The notes: generated from the letters alone by a model not told the origin. A stretch of 64,000 nt of DNA from CAXBCP01 sp963977005 (GCA_963977005.1 CAXBMQ010000009.1:1-64000); one strand, 5' to 3'. Shown: positions 1 to 7,986, counted from the stretch's first letter. A program made the numbers and translations.

Positions 1-44
1 TGTTGACGGTGTGGCGGCGCGGGCGTTCGCGTCATTCCTCTCTC

Positions 45-123
45 GTCATCCCGGCTTTATGCCGGGATCCAGTCTTACGTGACGCCTGCACCGCCTGGAC
101 CCCGGCACGGGGGCCGGGGTGAC
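45..123. repeat. Dispersed palindromic repeat, copy A
   Basis: The element is built from two short hairpins. The first is CATCCCGGCTTTATGCCGGG followed by ATCCAG. The second is CTGGACCCCGGCACGGGGGC followed by CGGGGTGAC. A closely related copy lies at 2180-2254 with the same first arm. Such elements are common between genes in alphaproteobacteria. A near-direct repeat TGTTGACGG(T/C)GTGG lies outside it at 1-14 and 133-146. Confidence 0.7.
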
Positions 124-166
124 AAAGGAATGTGTTGACGGCGTGGGGGGAACTTGTCGGCGGACG

Positions 167-955
167 TTATCCGTTTTGCCGCTGGTGGTGATGGCGGCGG
201 CGCAACAGGCCGACCGCGGCAAGACCCGCGGCCAGCACGGGCAGGGCGGCGGGGGCGGGTATCTCGGCGACCGCTTCGGTGAACTCATAGGTCACCGTCA
301 CCGTGCCGCTGAGGTTTGGCTGCGAAGACGTCAGGAACGGCTGGAACCCGATAAAGGTCAGCGGTGAATCCAGCGTGGCGGTAAAGTCGAAATCGAAGTC
401 CCCGGTTCCTTCGAACAGGCTCGTGTCGAAGCTGAAAAACGTGCCGATGGTGTCGAGGCCATCGGAATCGAACGTCGACATATAGTCGAAGCCGAAGACG
501 GGTTGCGCCGAGCCCGGGATGACGACCGTGCTGTTGGGAATCGCGAAGGCGCCAGGAATCGGGATGTCTTCGCCGAGCGCCTGGCTGGCTATTTCCCCGA
601 AGGGCAGGCTGGTGTCGAAAATGTCCCTGTTGTTGCCGTTCAGCCGCAGCAGGTTGCTTGCGAGTGTCGTGGTTTGCGGCGTGAAGCTGTGATTCCGGAA
701 CAAGGCCGACACATTGACGTTGAGGTCATACTGGATCTGCACCTTGTCGAGCGTGCCGAGCGCAGTGTCGAATTTCTGAATACTGGCCGTCGAGACGGTG
801 GTGGAGCTGGGAGACAGGATGTCCGAGAAGGTGATGCTGCCGGCCCGGGCGGTTGTCGCCGTCATGGTGAGCCCGGTGGCGATGGCGCCTGCGACGGTGA
901 GTGCGCGCGCGGCGCGCCGGATCGGATTGCGTGATTTGATCGGAATATGTGTCAT
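167..955 (-). CDS. Secreted PEP/VPLPA-CTERM sorting-domain protein
   Basis: This is a 262-residue exported protein of unknown function, probably sorted by an exosortase. The N-terminus has a basic stretch (IRRAARALT), a hydrophobic core and an Ala-x-Ala type cleavage site (TTARAGS). The C-terminus reads IPAPAALPVLAAGLAAVGLL then RRR and a His/Arg tail, which is the motif, membrane helix and basic cluster layout of VPLPA/PEP-CTERM proteins. The body is Ser/Thr/Asp/Phe rich with no recognised catalytic motif. The start at 955 is chosen over the longer frame because AAGGGGAA sits just upstream and the signal peptide follows. No exosortase gene is in the window, so sorting is inferred from the motif. 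Confidence 0.75.
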   Translation of the reverse strand: MTHIPIKSRNPIRRAARALTVAGAIATGLTMTATTARAGSITFSDILSPSSTTVSTASIQKFDTALGTLDKVQIQYDLNVNVSALFRNHSFTPQTTTLASNLLRLNGNNRDIFDTSLPFGEIASQALGEDIPIPGAFAIPNSTVVIPGSAQPVFGFDYMSTFDSDGLDTIGTFFSFDTSLFEGTGDFDFDFTATLDSPLTFIGFQPFLTSSQPNLSGTVTVTYEFTEAVAEIPAPAALPVLAAGLAAVGLLRRRHHHQRQNG

Positions 956-964
956 GTCGTTCCC

Positions 965-1191
965 CTTGCCGGCCGGTACGCCGCCGGAATGAATGGTCAG
1001 CCCGGTCCCTACCCATCGCAAATCGGCACCATACGGGGATACTCAGACTACTGACGGATTTTATACCCGCCGGCGGGGCGCCGGAAAAGCCCCCTGAATG
1101 ACTTTTTTGGTATCAGGAACAGGTGGTTACCGGCGGGTGCCCGCGTTCGCCTTGCCGGCGGATACGCCGCCGGAATAAATGGTCAGCCCGG
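965..1191. repeat. Pair of 41-bp direct repeats bounding the PEP-CTERM upstream region
   Basis: Two copies of a 41-bp sequence, at 965-1005 and 1151-1191, start CTTGCCGGC and end AATGGTCAGCCCGG. They differ at three positions. The left copy covers the leader of the sorting-domain gene just upstream of its ribosome binding site. The right copy covers the last codons and stop of greB. The 145 bp between them would hold the promoter of the leftward gene. Their function is unknown; a duplication that captured the greB 3' end is one explanation. Confidence 0.6.
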
Positions 1192-1668
1192 CAGGTATTC
1201 TATCTCCACCACCTCGATCTCGACCTCGCCGTCGGGCGTGTTCAGCAGCGCGACGTCGCCGACGGATTTGCGCATCAGCGCGCGGGCGACGGGGGAGACC
1301 CAGCTGACCTCGTTTTTCTCGATCTCGGCCTCGTCGGTGCCGACGATGCGGATGGTGCGCATCCTGCCGTGCTGGTCCTCGTAGGTCACGGTCGCGCCGA
1401 AAAAGATTTGCGCCTTGTTGGGCTGGGCGAGCGGGTCGACCACCTCGGCGATCTCGAGCCGCTTCAGCAGGCGGCGGATGCGCCCGTCGATCTGGCGCAG
1501 GCGTTTCTTGCCGTAGATGTAATCGCCGTTCTCCGACCGGTCGCCGTTCCCCGCCGCCCAGGACACGGTGGCGACCACCTCGGGCCGCTCGACCCGGCGC
1601 AGCTGGTGCAGCTCGGCGCGCAGCGCCTCGATGCCGGTCGGCGTGATGTAATTTTTTTGCTGGGACAT
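1183..1668 (-). CDS. greB: Transcription elongation factor GreB
   Basis: The 161-residue protein rescues backtracked RNA polymerase by stimulating cleavage of the nascent transcript in the secondary channel. The N-terminal coiled coil (residues about 1-80) carries SENGDYIYGKKRLRQIDGRI, a pattern typical of GreB rather than GreA, with acidic residues at the tip (GDRSEND-like). The C-terminal FKBP-like domain includes WVSPVARALMRKSVGD, close to the family consensus. Length matches the family. It diverges from arfB, with start codons about 20 bp apart, so both promoters must overlap the neighbouring gene. The stop codon lies in a 41-bp sequence repeated at 965-1005. Confidence 0.93.
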   Translation of the reverse strand: MSQQKNYITPTGIEALRAELHQLRRVERPEVVATVSWAAGNGDRSENGDYIYGKKRLRQIDGRIRRLLKRLEIAEVVDPLAQPNKAQIFFGATVTYEDQHGRMRTIRIVGTDEAEIEKNEVSWVSPVARALMRKSVGDVALLNTPDGEVEIEVVEIEYLPG

Positions 1669-1689
1669 TTCGTTTAAGCTGGGGTCACG

Positions 1690-2115
1690 ATGATCAAAAT
1701 CAACGATACACTATCCATTCCGCCCGACGAAGTTGAGGAAAGCTTTATCCGCGCCGGCGGGCCGGGCGGGCAGAACGTCAACAAGGTGGCGACGGCGGTG
1801 CAGTTGCGGTTCGACGTGCGCCATGCGTCAAGCCTGCCCCAGCGGGTGCGCCGCCGCGCCGAGACGCTGGCCGGCTCGAAGCTGACAAAAGACGGCGTCA
1901 TCGTGATCACCGCCAACCGCCACCGCACGCAGGAGGCCAACCGCCGCGATGCGCTCGACCGCCTCGTCGCCCTGCTCGCCGAGGCCGCTATGCGTCCCAA
2001 ATACCGCGTCGCCACCCGCCCCGGCCGTGCGGCGAAGGCGCGCCGCGTCGACACCAAGACCAAGCGCGGGCATGTGAAAAAGCTCCGCTCGAAAAAGATC
2101 GCGCGCGACGATTAG
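1690..2115 (+). CDS. arfB: Alternative ribosome-rescue factor ArfB (YaeJ-type peptidyl-tRNA hydrolase)
   Basis: This 141-residue protein frees ribosomes stalled at transcript ends by hydrolysing peptidyl-tRNA. The catalytic GGQ motif is in RAGGPGGQNVNKVATAVQLR near residues 20-40, as in class I release factors without a codon-recognition domain. The C-terminal tail is very basic (RPGRAAKARRVDTKTKRGHV and KKLRSKKIARDD), which in this family inserts in the empty mRNA channel. Length is typical of ArfB. It is divergent from greB, and the palindromic repeat copy at 2180 lies downstream. Confidence 0.95.
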   Translation: MIKINDTLSIPPDEVEESFIRAGGPGGQNVNKVATAVQLRFDVRHASSLPQRVRRRAETLAGSKLTKDGVIVITANRHRTQEANRRDALDRLVALLAEAAMRPKYRVATRPGRAAKARRVDTKTKRGHVKKLRSKKIARDD

Positions 2116-2179
2116 GGGGGTATCTTCCGCCGTCGCTCCCACAGGATTCATTCCCCCGGGCCTGACCTCTTTTTCGATT

Positions 2180-2254
2180 GTCATCCCGGCTTTATGCCGG
2201 GATCCAGTTCTTTCCGGCGGTACCGGCTGGATCCCGGGACAGACCCGGGATGAC
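2180..2254. repeat. Dispersed palindromic repeat, copy B
   Basis: Second copy of the element at 45-123. Its first hairpin, CATCCCGGCTTTATGCCGGG, is identical to copy A. The second, CTGGATCCCGGGACAGACCC then GGGATGAC, is a closer match to the inverted arm of the first. It sits between the end of arfB and the convergent dienelactone hydrolase gene and could act as a transcript-end structure. Confidence 0.7.
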
Positions 2255-2317
2255 ACGCAGGAGAAGGGTGACACGGGGGGAGAATACCGTCCGGGAAAAT
2301 ACCGGCGTGACCCCCGG

Positions 2318-2357
2318 AAAAGAAAACCCCGCCCGCGGGATCGACCCGGGGCGGGGG
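2318..2357 (-). terminator. Rho-independent terminator of the dienelactone hydrolase gene
   Basis: Read on the minus strand, a GC-rich stem (CCCCGCCCCGGG, loop TCGAT, CCCGCGGGCGGGG, with one bulge) is followed by TTTTCTTTT. It lies about 30 bp beyond the stop of the leftward gene. Confidence 0.75.
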
Positions 2358-2384
2358 TGTGACGCTGGAACGCGTTCGGGAACC

Positions 2385-3317
2385 TTACGCTAAATTCGCC
2401 TTGAAGAACGCGATCGTGCGGTCCCAGGCGAGCTTGGCGGCGTCCTTGTCGTAGCGCGGCGTCGAATTGTTGTGGAAGCCGTGCTTGGTGCCGGGATAGG
2501 TGTGCATCTCGAACTTCTTGCCCGCCGCCTTGAGGGCGGCTTCGAAATCCGGGCGCATGGCGTTGATGCGCGGATCGTTCTCGGCGTACTGGATCAGCAG
2601 CGGCGCCTGGATGTTCTCGACCCCGGATTTCACCGCGGCGCCGTAGAACGGCACGCCGGCATGCATGTCGGCGCCGAGCGAGACGGCGAGCTTGTTGACG
2701 GCCCCGCCGCCCCAGCAGAACCCGGTCGCGCCGATCTTGCCGGTCGACAGTTCGTGGGATTTGAGGAACTTCGCGCTGTTCAGCATGTCCATCTGCAGCT
2801 TGTCGCGGTCGAGGCTGGCCTGCAGCTTCTTGCCGTCGTCGTCATTGCCGGGATAGCCGCCGACCGGGTACAGCCCGTCGGGCGCGAGCGCGACAAACCC
2901 CTCGACCGCCGCGCGCCGCGCGACGTCCTCGATATACGGGTTCAGGCCGCGGTTTTCGTGAATCACCAGCACGGCGGGGAACGGTCCGTCGCCTTCCGGC
3001 TTGACCAGGTAGCCGCGCATCTTACCCGAATTGCCGCCGGGCGAATCGTAGGTGACGTAATTGGCCGTCATCCGCGGGTCGGTGAACGAAATCATCTGCG
3101 CGTTGGCGTAGCGCGGCAGCAGCGCCTGGGCCATGCCGAGGGCGGAGACGCCGCCGACCAGGGTCAGCGCCGCGGCGCGCGACAGGAATTCCCGGCGCTC
3201 CATGCCGGTGTGGCAGTATTCGTCATACAGGTCGAAAACGTCATCCTCGGTCGCATACGCTCCGGTATCCTCGGTCGCGAACTGTTGCGTGTTTTTCGGG
3301 TCGATATTGCCGTCCAT
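2385..3317 (-). CDS. Tat-exported dienelactone hydrolase family protein
   Basis: The 310-residue alpha/beta hydrolase belongs to the dienelactone hydrolase family. The catalytic Cys is in TGFCWGGG, the Asp in ENDPRI and the His in GTKHGFHN, giving the Cys-Asp-His triad. Unusually, about 40 residues precede a twin-arginine signal (RREFLSRAAALTLVGG) followed by a hydrophobic helix and the site ANAQ, so a folded enzyme is probably exported. Start 3317 is chosen because of a run of G just upstream (AGGGGGG) and because the upstream frame has no homology. The real substrate is unknown; related exported members are often annotated as carboxymethylenebutenolidase. A terminator follows at 2318-2357. 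Confidence 0.85.
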   Translation of the reverse strand: MDGNIDPKNTQQFATEDTGAYATEDDVFDLYDEYCHTGMERREFLSRAAALTLVGGVSALGMAQALLPRYANAQMISFTDPRMTANYVTYDSPGGNSGKMRGYLVKPEGDGPFPAVLVIHENRGLNPYIEDVARRAAVEGFVALAPDGLYPVGGYPGNDDDGKKLQASLDRDKLQMDMLNSAKFLKSHELSTGKIGATGFCWGGGAVNKLAVSLGADMHAGVPFYGAAVKSGVENIQAPLLIQYAENDPRINAMRPDFEAALKAAGKKFEMHTYPGTKHGFHNNSTPRYDKDAAKLAWDRTIAFFKANLA

Positions 3318-3415
3318 GGGTATGCCCCCCTTTGGGTTGAGATTCAGTCCATCTCCGCTCTCACGTCCGGGACAGGCAAAACCCGTCGGCGGCAATGACG
3401 CCGGGGAAAAACGCC

Positions 3416-4588
3416 TTATTCCGCGGCCACGGTCTCCTCCGTCACGCCGAGATGGCGGACCTTCGGGATCACCTCGCCGGCGAAAATCCGCAGGTTCTTC
3501 TCGGTCAGGTCGGCGGGCAGGGTGCCGAACTGCAGCATCGGCGCGATCTGCCCGAAGCCCATCTCGGTCTGGTATTCCTCGAGCTTCTCGGCGACCGTCG
3601 CCGCCGAGCCGCACAGGAACATGCCGTTCTCGATCAGCGCGTCGCAGGTGAGGTAGTTTTCGCGCACCGCGTATTTGCCGGCCATCACCGCCTTGTAGCT
3701 GCCCATCGACGAATAGCCCGGCGGCAGCTTGTACTGCGCCGGCGACATGATGAACCGGTTGAACAGGCTTTCGATATGGGGCGCGGCCTCCTTGCGCGCG
3801 ATCTCGTCGGTCTCGGCGACGTAGCACGGCATCGCCCAGCCGAGCTGGTCGGGCGGGCATTCGTAGCCGTAGACCTCGCACTGGTCGCGATAGGCCTTGA
3901 GGTTCTTCTTGACCGACGCGATCGGGCTGAAGGTGATGATATAGGTGTATTTGCGGTCCGGATGGGCGGCGAATTCCACCGTCTCGGTCGAGCCCTGCGA
4001 CGGGATCCAGATCGGCGGGCGCGGGGTCTGATAGGGCCGCGGCCACAGGTTCACGTATTGATAGTGATAATGCTTGCCGTAGAATTCGAACGGTCCCGGT
4101 TCCGTCCAGGCGCGCACGATCAGGTCATGGGCCTCGCGGAACCGTTCGTGGCTGAATCCCGGATTGGTCATCGAGGCGTGGTATTCGCAGCCGATGCCGC
4201 GCACGAAACCGGCGATGAACCGGCCTTCCATCAGGTTGTCGATCATCGCGAATTCCTCGGCGATGACCAGCGGGTTGTCGACGATGGGCAGCGCGCGGCC
4301 GATGACGCCGATGCTGGCTTTCTTGAGGCGCCGCGACAGCGCCCCCGCCAGCACGTTGGGCGACGGCATCATGCCGTAGGCGGTCTGGTGATGTTCGTTC
4401 ACGCACACGCCGTCGAAGCCCAACTCGTCCGCCAGTTCCAGCTCGTCGAGATAGCGGTGATAGAGCTTCGATCCCTTTTTCGGGTCGTAATAGGTGTTGG
4501 GCAGGGTGATCCAGGACGACTTGTTGTGCTCAAGGAAATCCGGATCGATGTCCTGGTAGGGCATCAGGTGAAAGAAATGGAATTTCAT
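3416..4588 (-). CDS. LLM-class flavin-dependent monooxygenase
   Basis: This 390-residue protein is a bacterial luciferase-like (F420/FMNH2-type) monooxygenase. Family features are ELADELGFDGVCVNEHHQ near residue 55, the IVDNPLVIAEEFAMIDNLM segment and GRFIAGFVRGIGCEYHASM. The C-terminal half carries GSAATVAEKLEEYQTEMGFG, the usual C-terminal substrate-channel helix. The start at 4588 overlaps the stop of the upstream alpha/beta hydrolase by one base (TGATG), indicating translational coupling. The pair probably acts in one degradation route, with monooxygenation and ester or C-C hydrolysis. The substrate cannot be told from sequence. Confidence 0.88.
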   Translation of the reverse strand: MKFHFFHLMPYQDIDPDFLEHNKSSWITLPNTYYDPKKGSKLYHRYLDELELADELGFDGVCVNEHHQTAYGMMPSPNVLAGALSRRLKKASIGVIGRALPIVDNPLVIAEEFAMIDNLMEGRFIAGFVRGIGCEYHASMTNPGFSHERFREAHDLIVRAWTEPGPFEFYGKHYHYQYVNLWPRPYQTPRPPIWIPSQGSTETVEFAAHPDRKYTYIITFSPIASVKKNLKAYRDQCEVYGYECPPDQLGWAMPCYVAETDEIARKEAAPHIESLFNRFIMSPAQYKLPPGYSSMGSYKAVMAGKYAVRENYLTCDALIENGMFLCGSAATVAEKLEEYQTEMGFGQIAPMLQFGTLPADLTEKNLRIFAGEVIPKVRHLGVTEETVAAE

Positions 4589-5382
4589 CAGGCGGCTCCC
4601 TTCATGTGTGCTGCCGTATGTGCGGTCACCGCGGCGATAAAGTCGTCCAGTTTTTCCTGCTGCGGCAGGTGCCCGCATTCGGGCACGATGGTCAGGCTCG
4701 ATCCCGGAATCAGTTTCTGCATCGCCTCGCCATAGGCGGGCGGAAATATCTTGTCGGAATCGCCCCACAGGATCAGCGTCGGCACCTTGACGCGGTGCAG
4801 CCATTTCTGCAGCTCCGGGTTATAGAAACGCGGATGCCACGCCATCTTGGCGGTCGAGAAATGGTTCTTGAGGGCGATGTCGGCCTCTTCCTCGGTCAGT
4901 GTCGCGGCGATGCGCGCTTCGGCCATTTCCTGGTCGAAAAACGTGTTGCGCACGCGCTCGTCGTCGTCCCACAGGAAAATGTCGCCCTTCGGTACGCCGG
5001 CGACGTGGATGCCGGCGGCGGATACCAGCGTCAGCGTCTCGATATGCGCCGCCGACCGCACGGCAACCTCCAGCGCGAGCCAGCCGCCAAGCGAGTTCCC
5101 CACCAGGTGCACCGCGTCTTCGCCGAGGGCATCGAGGAATTCGAGGTAGAAATAGGCAAGATCGCCCATGCCATCCAGCCATTCCGGCGTGTCCGACCGG
5201 CCCCAGCCGGGGTGGCTCGGTACATACAGCGTATAATGCTCGGCCAGACGGTCCATATAGGGCATCCATTTATGCGCGCCGCCGGCACCGTGCAGGAACA
5301 CCATCGCCGGGCCGCTGCCGCCGCGCAGCACCTCTATCTCGCAGCCCGCGACCGTCATCCGCTCTGAGGAATGATCCGTCAT
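4588..5382 (-). CDS. Alpha/beta-fold hydrolase
   Basis: The 264-residue protein is a classic alpha/beta hydrolase. It has the oxyanion segment MVFLHGAGGAHKW, the nucleophile elbow GNSLGG (Ser97), the acid in LILWGDSDKIFPP and the His in PECGHLPQQE. It resembles meta-cleavage-product hydrolases and related carboxylic ester hydrolases, but such resemblance does not define the substrate. It is the first gene of a two-gene leftward unit with the flavin monooxygenase, joined by a one-base stop/start overlap. A 124-bp gap to the rightward Hpt gene holds its promoter. Confidence 0.88.
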   Translation of the reverse strand: MTDHSSERMTVAGCEIEVLRGGSGPAMVFLHGAGGAHKWMPYMDRLAEHYTLYVPSHPGWGRSDTPEWLDGMGDLAYFYLEFLDALGEDAVHLVGNSLGGWLALEVAVRSAAHIETLTLVSAAGIHVAGVPKGDIFLWDDDERVRNTFFDQEMAEARIAATLTEEEADIALKNHFSTAKMAWHPRFYNPELQKWLHRVKVPTLILWGDSDKIFPPAYGEAMQKLIPGSSLTIVPECGHLPQQEKLDDFIAAVTAHTAAHMKGAA

Positions 5383-5460
5383 AATCCCTGTTTTCTCCCT
5401 TTTCCGTCTTTAGTTAGGTATCTTACCATTTCGGGCCGATCAACGGAAATTTAAGGGATT

Positions 5461-5491
5461 GGGGCGACACTGCCGCCCCGTTTTATAAAAC
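5461..5491 (+). promoter_or_regulatory. Leader hairpin and AT palindrome upstream of the Hpt gene
   Basis: GGGGCG, loop ACACTGC, CGCCCC is followed directly by GTTTT, and the overlapping GTTTTATAAAAC is a perfect 12-bp palindrome. The pair ends 15 bp before the start codon at 5507. It looks like a small terminator or attenuator placed in a leader, or an operator. No rightward gene lies upstream that it could terminate. Confidence 0.35.
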
Positions 5492-5506
5492 CGCAAGAGC
5501 AGAAGA

Positions 5507-6316
5507 ATGGTAGTACTGAATTCGCCCACAGGGACGTCGGCCGGCGCCCAGGACAGCACGCAGGACCTGGTCGACCAGCTTGCCATTGAGTTTCGCGACA
5601 ACGCGACCGACCTGCTTGCCGGCGCCGACGAAATCCTGAGCGCCGGCCATGAAAACGGCGAAGTTTCGCAGGAAGGCCGCGACAGCCTGTATCGCGTTGC
5701 CCACAGCCTCAAAGGCATGGCGGCGAGCTGCGGTTTCAGCCTCGCCGGGGTGGTGGCTCACCGGTTCGAGGATTTCCTTGCCGATCTCAAGAACCCCGGT
5801 GCCGACCACATTGCCGACATGCAGAGATTCGTCGACACCTTGGGCGATCTGGTCGACGGGACGATCAAGGAAAAAGGTATCAATGTCGCGGAATTCATCC
5901 GCAAGCTGCCGTCGCGGCGCTCTGCCGATTTCGGCGATGTCGCGGCGCAGGAGATCGAGGTTTTCGTGGTCATGCCGGACGATGCCGTGTCGCGCCACGT
6001 GATGCGCGAATTGCAGGCCTGCGGCTATCGGGTGACCCGCGAGGGCAATTCGTTCAAGGCGATCGAGATCGCGGCCATGATGAAGCCCGACCTGGTGATC
6101 GTCACCGGCGTGCTCGACACCCTGTCGGGCGTCGACCTGGTCAGCGCGTTCCGCGCCATGCCGGCGACCGGCGCCATTCCGGTGGCGCTGATTACCGCCG
6201 ACACAAAGGAAGAAGCCATGGCCGACGGCCTGCCGGACCACGTGCCGGTCATCCGCAAGGGCACCGATTTCGGCGACGACCTGACGGACGCGCTGTCGGA
6301 AGTGGGTATTCTCTAG
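5507..6316 (+). CDS. Hpt-domain protein with a degenerate receiver domain
   Basis: This is a 269-residue phosphorelay-type protein. The N-terminal Hpt domain (about residues 20-120) carries AHSLKGMAASCGF, with His66 as the phosphorylatable residue. The C-terminal part (about 145-268) is receiver-like, but its active site is lost. The acidic pair expected after the first strand is replaced by Met-Pro (VFVVMPDDAVSR), and the phosphoacceptor Asp by Thr200 (DLVIVTGVLDTLSG). The receiver therefore probably acts as a binding or dimerisation module while the Hpt domain still passes phosphate. No kinase or response regulator is adjacent, so its partner is unknown. Confidence 0.82.
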   Translation: MVVLNSPTGTSAGAQDSTQDLVDQLAIEFRDNATDLLAGADEILSAGHENGEVSQEGRDSLYRVAHSLKGMAASCGFSLAGVVAHRFEDFLADLKNPGADHIADMQRFVDTLGDLVDGTIKEKGINVAEFIRKLPSRRSADFGDVAAQEIEVFVVMPDDAVSRHVMRELQACGYRVTREGNSFKAIEIAAMMKPDLVIVTGVLDTLSGVDLVSAFRAMPATGAIPVALITADTKEEAMADGLPDHVPVIRKGTDFGDDLTDALSEVGIL

Positions 6317-6354
6317 GAAGATTTAAGCAGAGCTATGCCCCGGGCGGGAGCCGT

Positions 6355-7296
6355 TCAACTTTTCTGTTGTTTCCGCCACTGAAACAGCGCCGCGCCGGCG
6401 ACGATCAGGATCACCGCCAGCGCGAATCCGTCGGGCAGGGATTCGCCGAAATACATCACCGCGACCGGTATGCCGACGGCGGCGCCGACCGAGCCGATCT
6501 GGCTCAGGTATACCGGCCCCGCGACATGCTGAAGCTGGAAATAGGTCACGAATTTCAGGGCGAAGGCGGCGATGTTCGCCACCGTCAGGGTCAGCAGGAC
6601 GGGGTTTTGCCATAGCTGTGCGGCGGCAGCGGGGCCTTCGGTAACCATCGCGGCGGCGGCGGTGATACCGCCGGCGAAAATCAGCATCAGCGCGGCCAGC
6701 AGCATCGGCGGCGCACCCCTGGGCCAGAACCGCGTGCGATACAGGTTGCCGCCGGCGAGAATGAACGGGATCGCCGAGGCGGCGAGGATCCACCCCAGCG
6801 CTTCGCCGCTGCCGGACTCGTCATCGGCGAGACCCGAATATTTCGACAGCGCAATCATCAGCCCGCCGGCAAGCCCGACCGTGACCCCGGCGGCACGCTG
6901 CCAGGCAAGGCGTTCCATGCCGACGCCGAGCGCCATTACGTAGGTTATCAGCAGCGGAAAGGCGAAGGCGAGCGAGACATAGCCGATACCGACATGTTCG
7001 ACGGCGAGATAGGCCGTTGCCATTGAAACTGCCTGGAACAGGCCGGCGCCGAGGCTGTAGGCAAGCAGAATTTTCCACACGCCGGATGCCTGGCCGGACG
7101 CCGCCGCGATGCCGAGCAGTACCAGCCCGCCGCCGCCCATGCTGACCGACACGAACCACATCATTGGCGCGCCGCCATCGCCGGCAAGCCGCGACAGGAC
7201 GATCGTCACGGTCAGCAGGGTGCCGGTCACCAGCAGCAGGGCAGGTGCCTGAAGCGGCGAGCGGGACGGAAGCGAAGCGGCGGAGGGCGATGTCAT
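6355..7296 (-). CDS. EamA/DMT-family transporter
   Basis: The 313-residue membrane protein has about ten hydrophobic helices in two EamA-like halves, typical of drug/metabolite exporters. The C-terminus ends in a short basic tail (FQWRKQQKS). The start at 7296 (MTSPSAASLPSRS) is chosen over an upstream in-frame extension that would run through the palindromic operator. It is divergent from a MarR regulator with only 96 bp between start codons, and the shared region contains a perfect 15-bp-arm inverted repeat. Repression of both genes by that regulator is the simplest reading. The substrate is unknown. Confidence 0.87.
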   Translation of the reverse strand: MTSPSAASLPSRSPLQAPALLLVTGTLLTVTIVLSRLAGDGGAPMMWFVSVSMGGGGLVLLGIAAASGQASGVWKILLAYSLGAGLFQAVSMATAYLAVEHVGIGYVSLAFAFPLLITYVMALGVGMERLAWQRAAGVTVGLAGGLMIALSKYSGLADDESGSGEALGWILAASAIPFILAGGNLYRTRFWPRGAPPMLLAALMLIFAGGITAAAAMVTEGPAAAAQLWQNPVLLTLTVANIAAFALKFVTYFQLQHVAGPVYLSQIGSVGAAVGIPVAVMYFGESLPDGFALAVILIVAGAALFQWRKQQKS

Positions 7297-7338
7297 GGCG
7301 ATACCTGTCTGGACAGTGAACGATTGTCTGGTATTATG

Positions 7339-7371
7339 TGTCTTTATATCAAGTATCTTGATATAAAGACA
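7339..7371. promoter_or_regulatory. 33-bp palindromic operator, probable MarR binding site
   Basis: TGTCTTTATATCAAG (7339-7353), spacer TAT, then CTTGATATAAAGACA (7357-7371) form a perfect inverted repeat with 15-bp arms. The core TATCAAG-TAT-CTTGATA resembles MarR-family operators. It lies between the divergent starts of the transporter (7296) and the MarR gene (7393), and covers positions where promoter elements for both would be expected. Confidence 0.8.
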
Positions 7372-7392
7372 AGTGGCAAAATCGGGGATACG

Positions 7393-7986
7393 ATGGCGAA
7401 GGATAAAGCGGCCAAAAATGCGGCTAAAAATGCGGCCGGGAATGCGGTGGATGACCAACGGTCGACAGACCCGACAACGGCGGATCCGGCACCGGACCGC
7501 GCGGCCCGGGCGGTCGCGCAATGGGCCCGGGAATTCCCCGACTGGGACCTGCGCCCGATGGAAGCGCTCGGTCGGCTGGGGGAAACGGCCACGGTCATCG
7601 ATGCGAAACACCTGTCGCCGCTATTTGCCAAATACGGCCTGCAGCGCGGCGAATTCGATGTGCTGGCGGCGCTACGGCGCTCGGGCGCGCCCTACGAGCT
7701 GACACCGTCTAACCTGTTCGCGATCACCATGAGCTCGTCCGGTGGCATGACCGCGCGGCTCGACCGGCTCGAGAAAATGGGCCACGTGGAACGCCGCCCC
7801 AACCCCGACGACCGGCGCGGCGTCCTGGTGCGGCTGACGCCGTCGGCCGTCGAGTTGATCGAGCAGGTGACACCCGAACACCTGGCCAACGAGGCGCGGC
7901 TGACCGATTGTTTTACCGATGCCGAGCTCGCGCAGTTCTCGGGGCTGTTGAAAAAGCTTCTGCGCCATGCCGGGGAAACCGCGTGA
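7393..7986 (+). CDS. MarR-family transcriptional regulator
   Basis: This is a 197-residue winged-helix regulator. The N-terminal ~35 residues are a Lys/Ala/Asn-rich low-complexity tail (DKAAKNAAKNAAGNAVDD). The MarR fold follows, with the recognition region LTPSNLFAITMSSSGGMTAR and the wing RLEKMGHVERRPNPDDRRG then VLVRLTP. The start at 7393 places the whole palindrome upstream; an earlier in-frame start would put it inside the gene. Ligand-responsive repression of the divergent DMT exporter and of itself is inferred from the arrangement and the operator. Confidence 0.9.
   Translation: MAKDKAAKNAAKNAAGNAVDDQRSTDPTTADPAPDRAARAVAQWAREFPDWDLRPMEALGRLGETATVIDAKHLSPLFAKYGLQRGEFDVLAALRRSGAPYELTPSNLFAITMSSSGGMTARLDRLEKMGHVERRPNPDDRRGVLVRLTPSAVELIEQVTPEHLANEARLTDCFTDAELAQFSGLLKKLLRHAGETA

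Noticed and set aside
1018..1037. A possible sigma-54 promoter on the minus strand for the first sorting-domain gene
   Set aside because: TGGTGCCGATTTGC has only nine bases between GG and GC and misses the CAC of the consensus, so it does not fit well.
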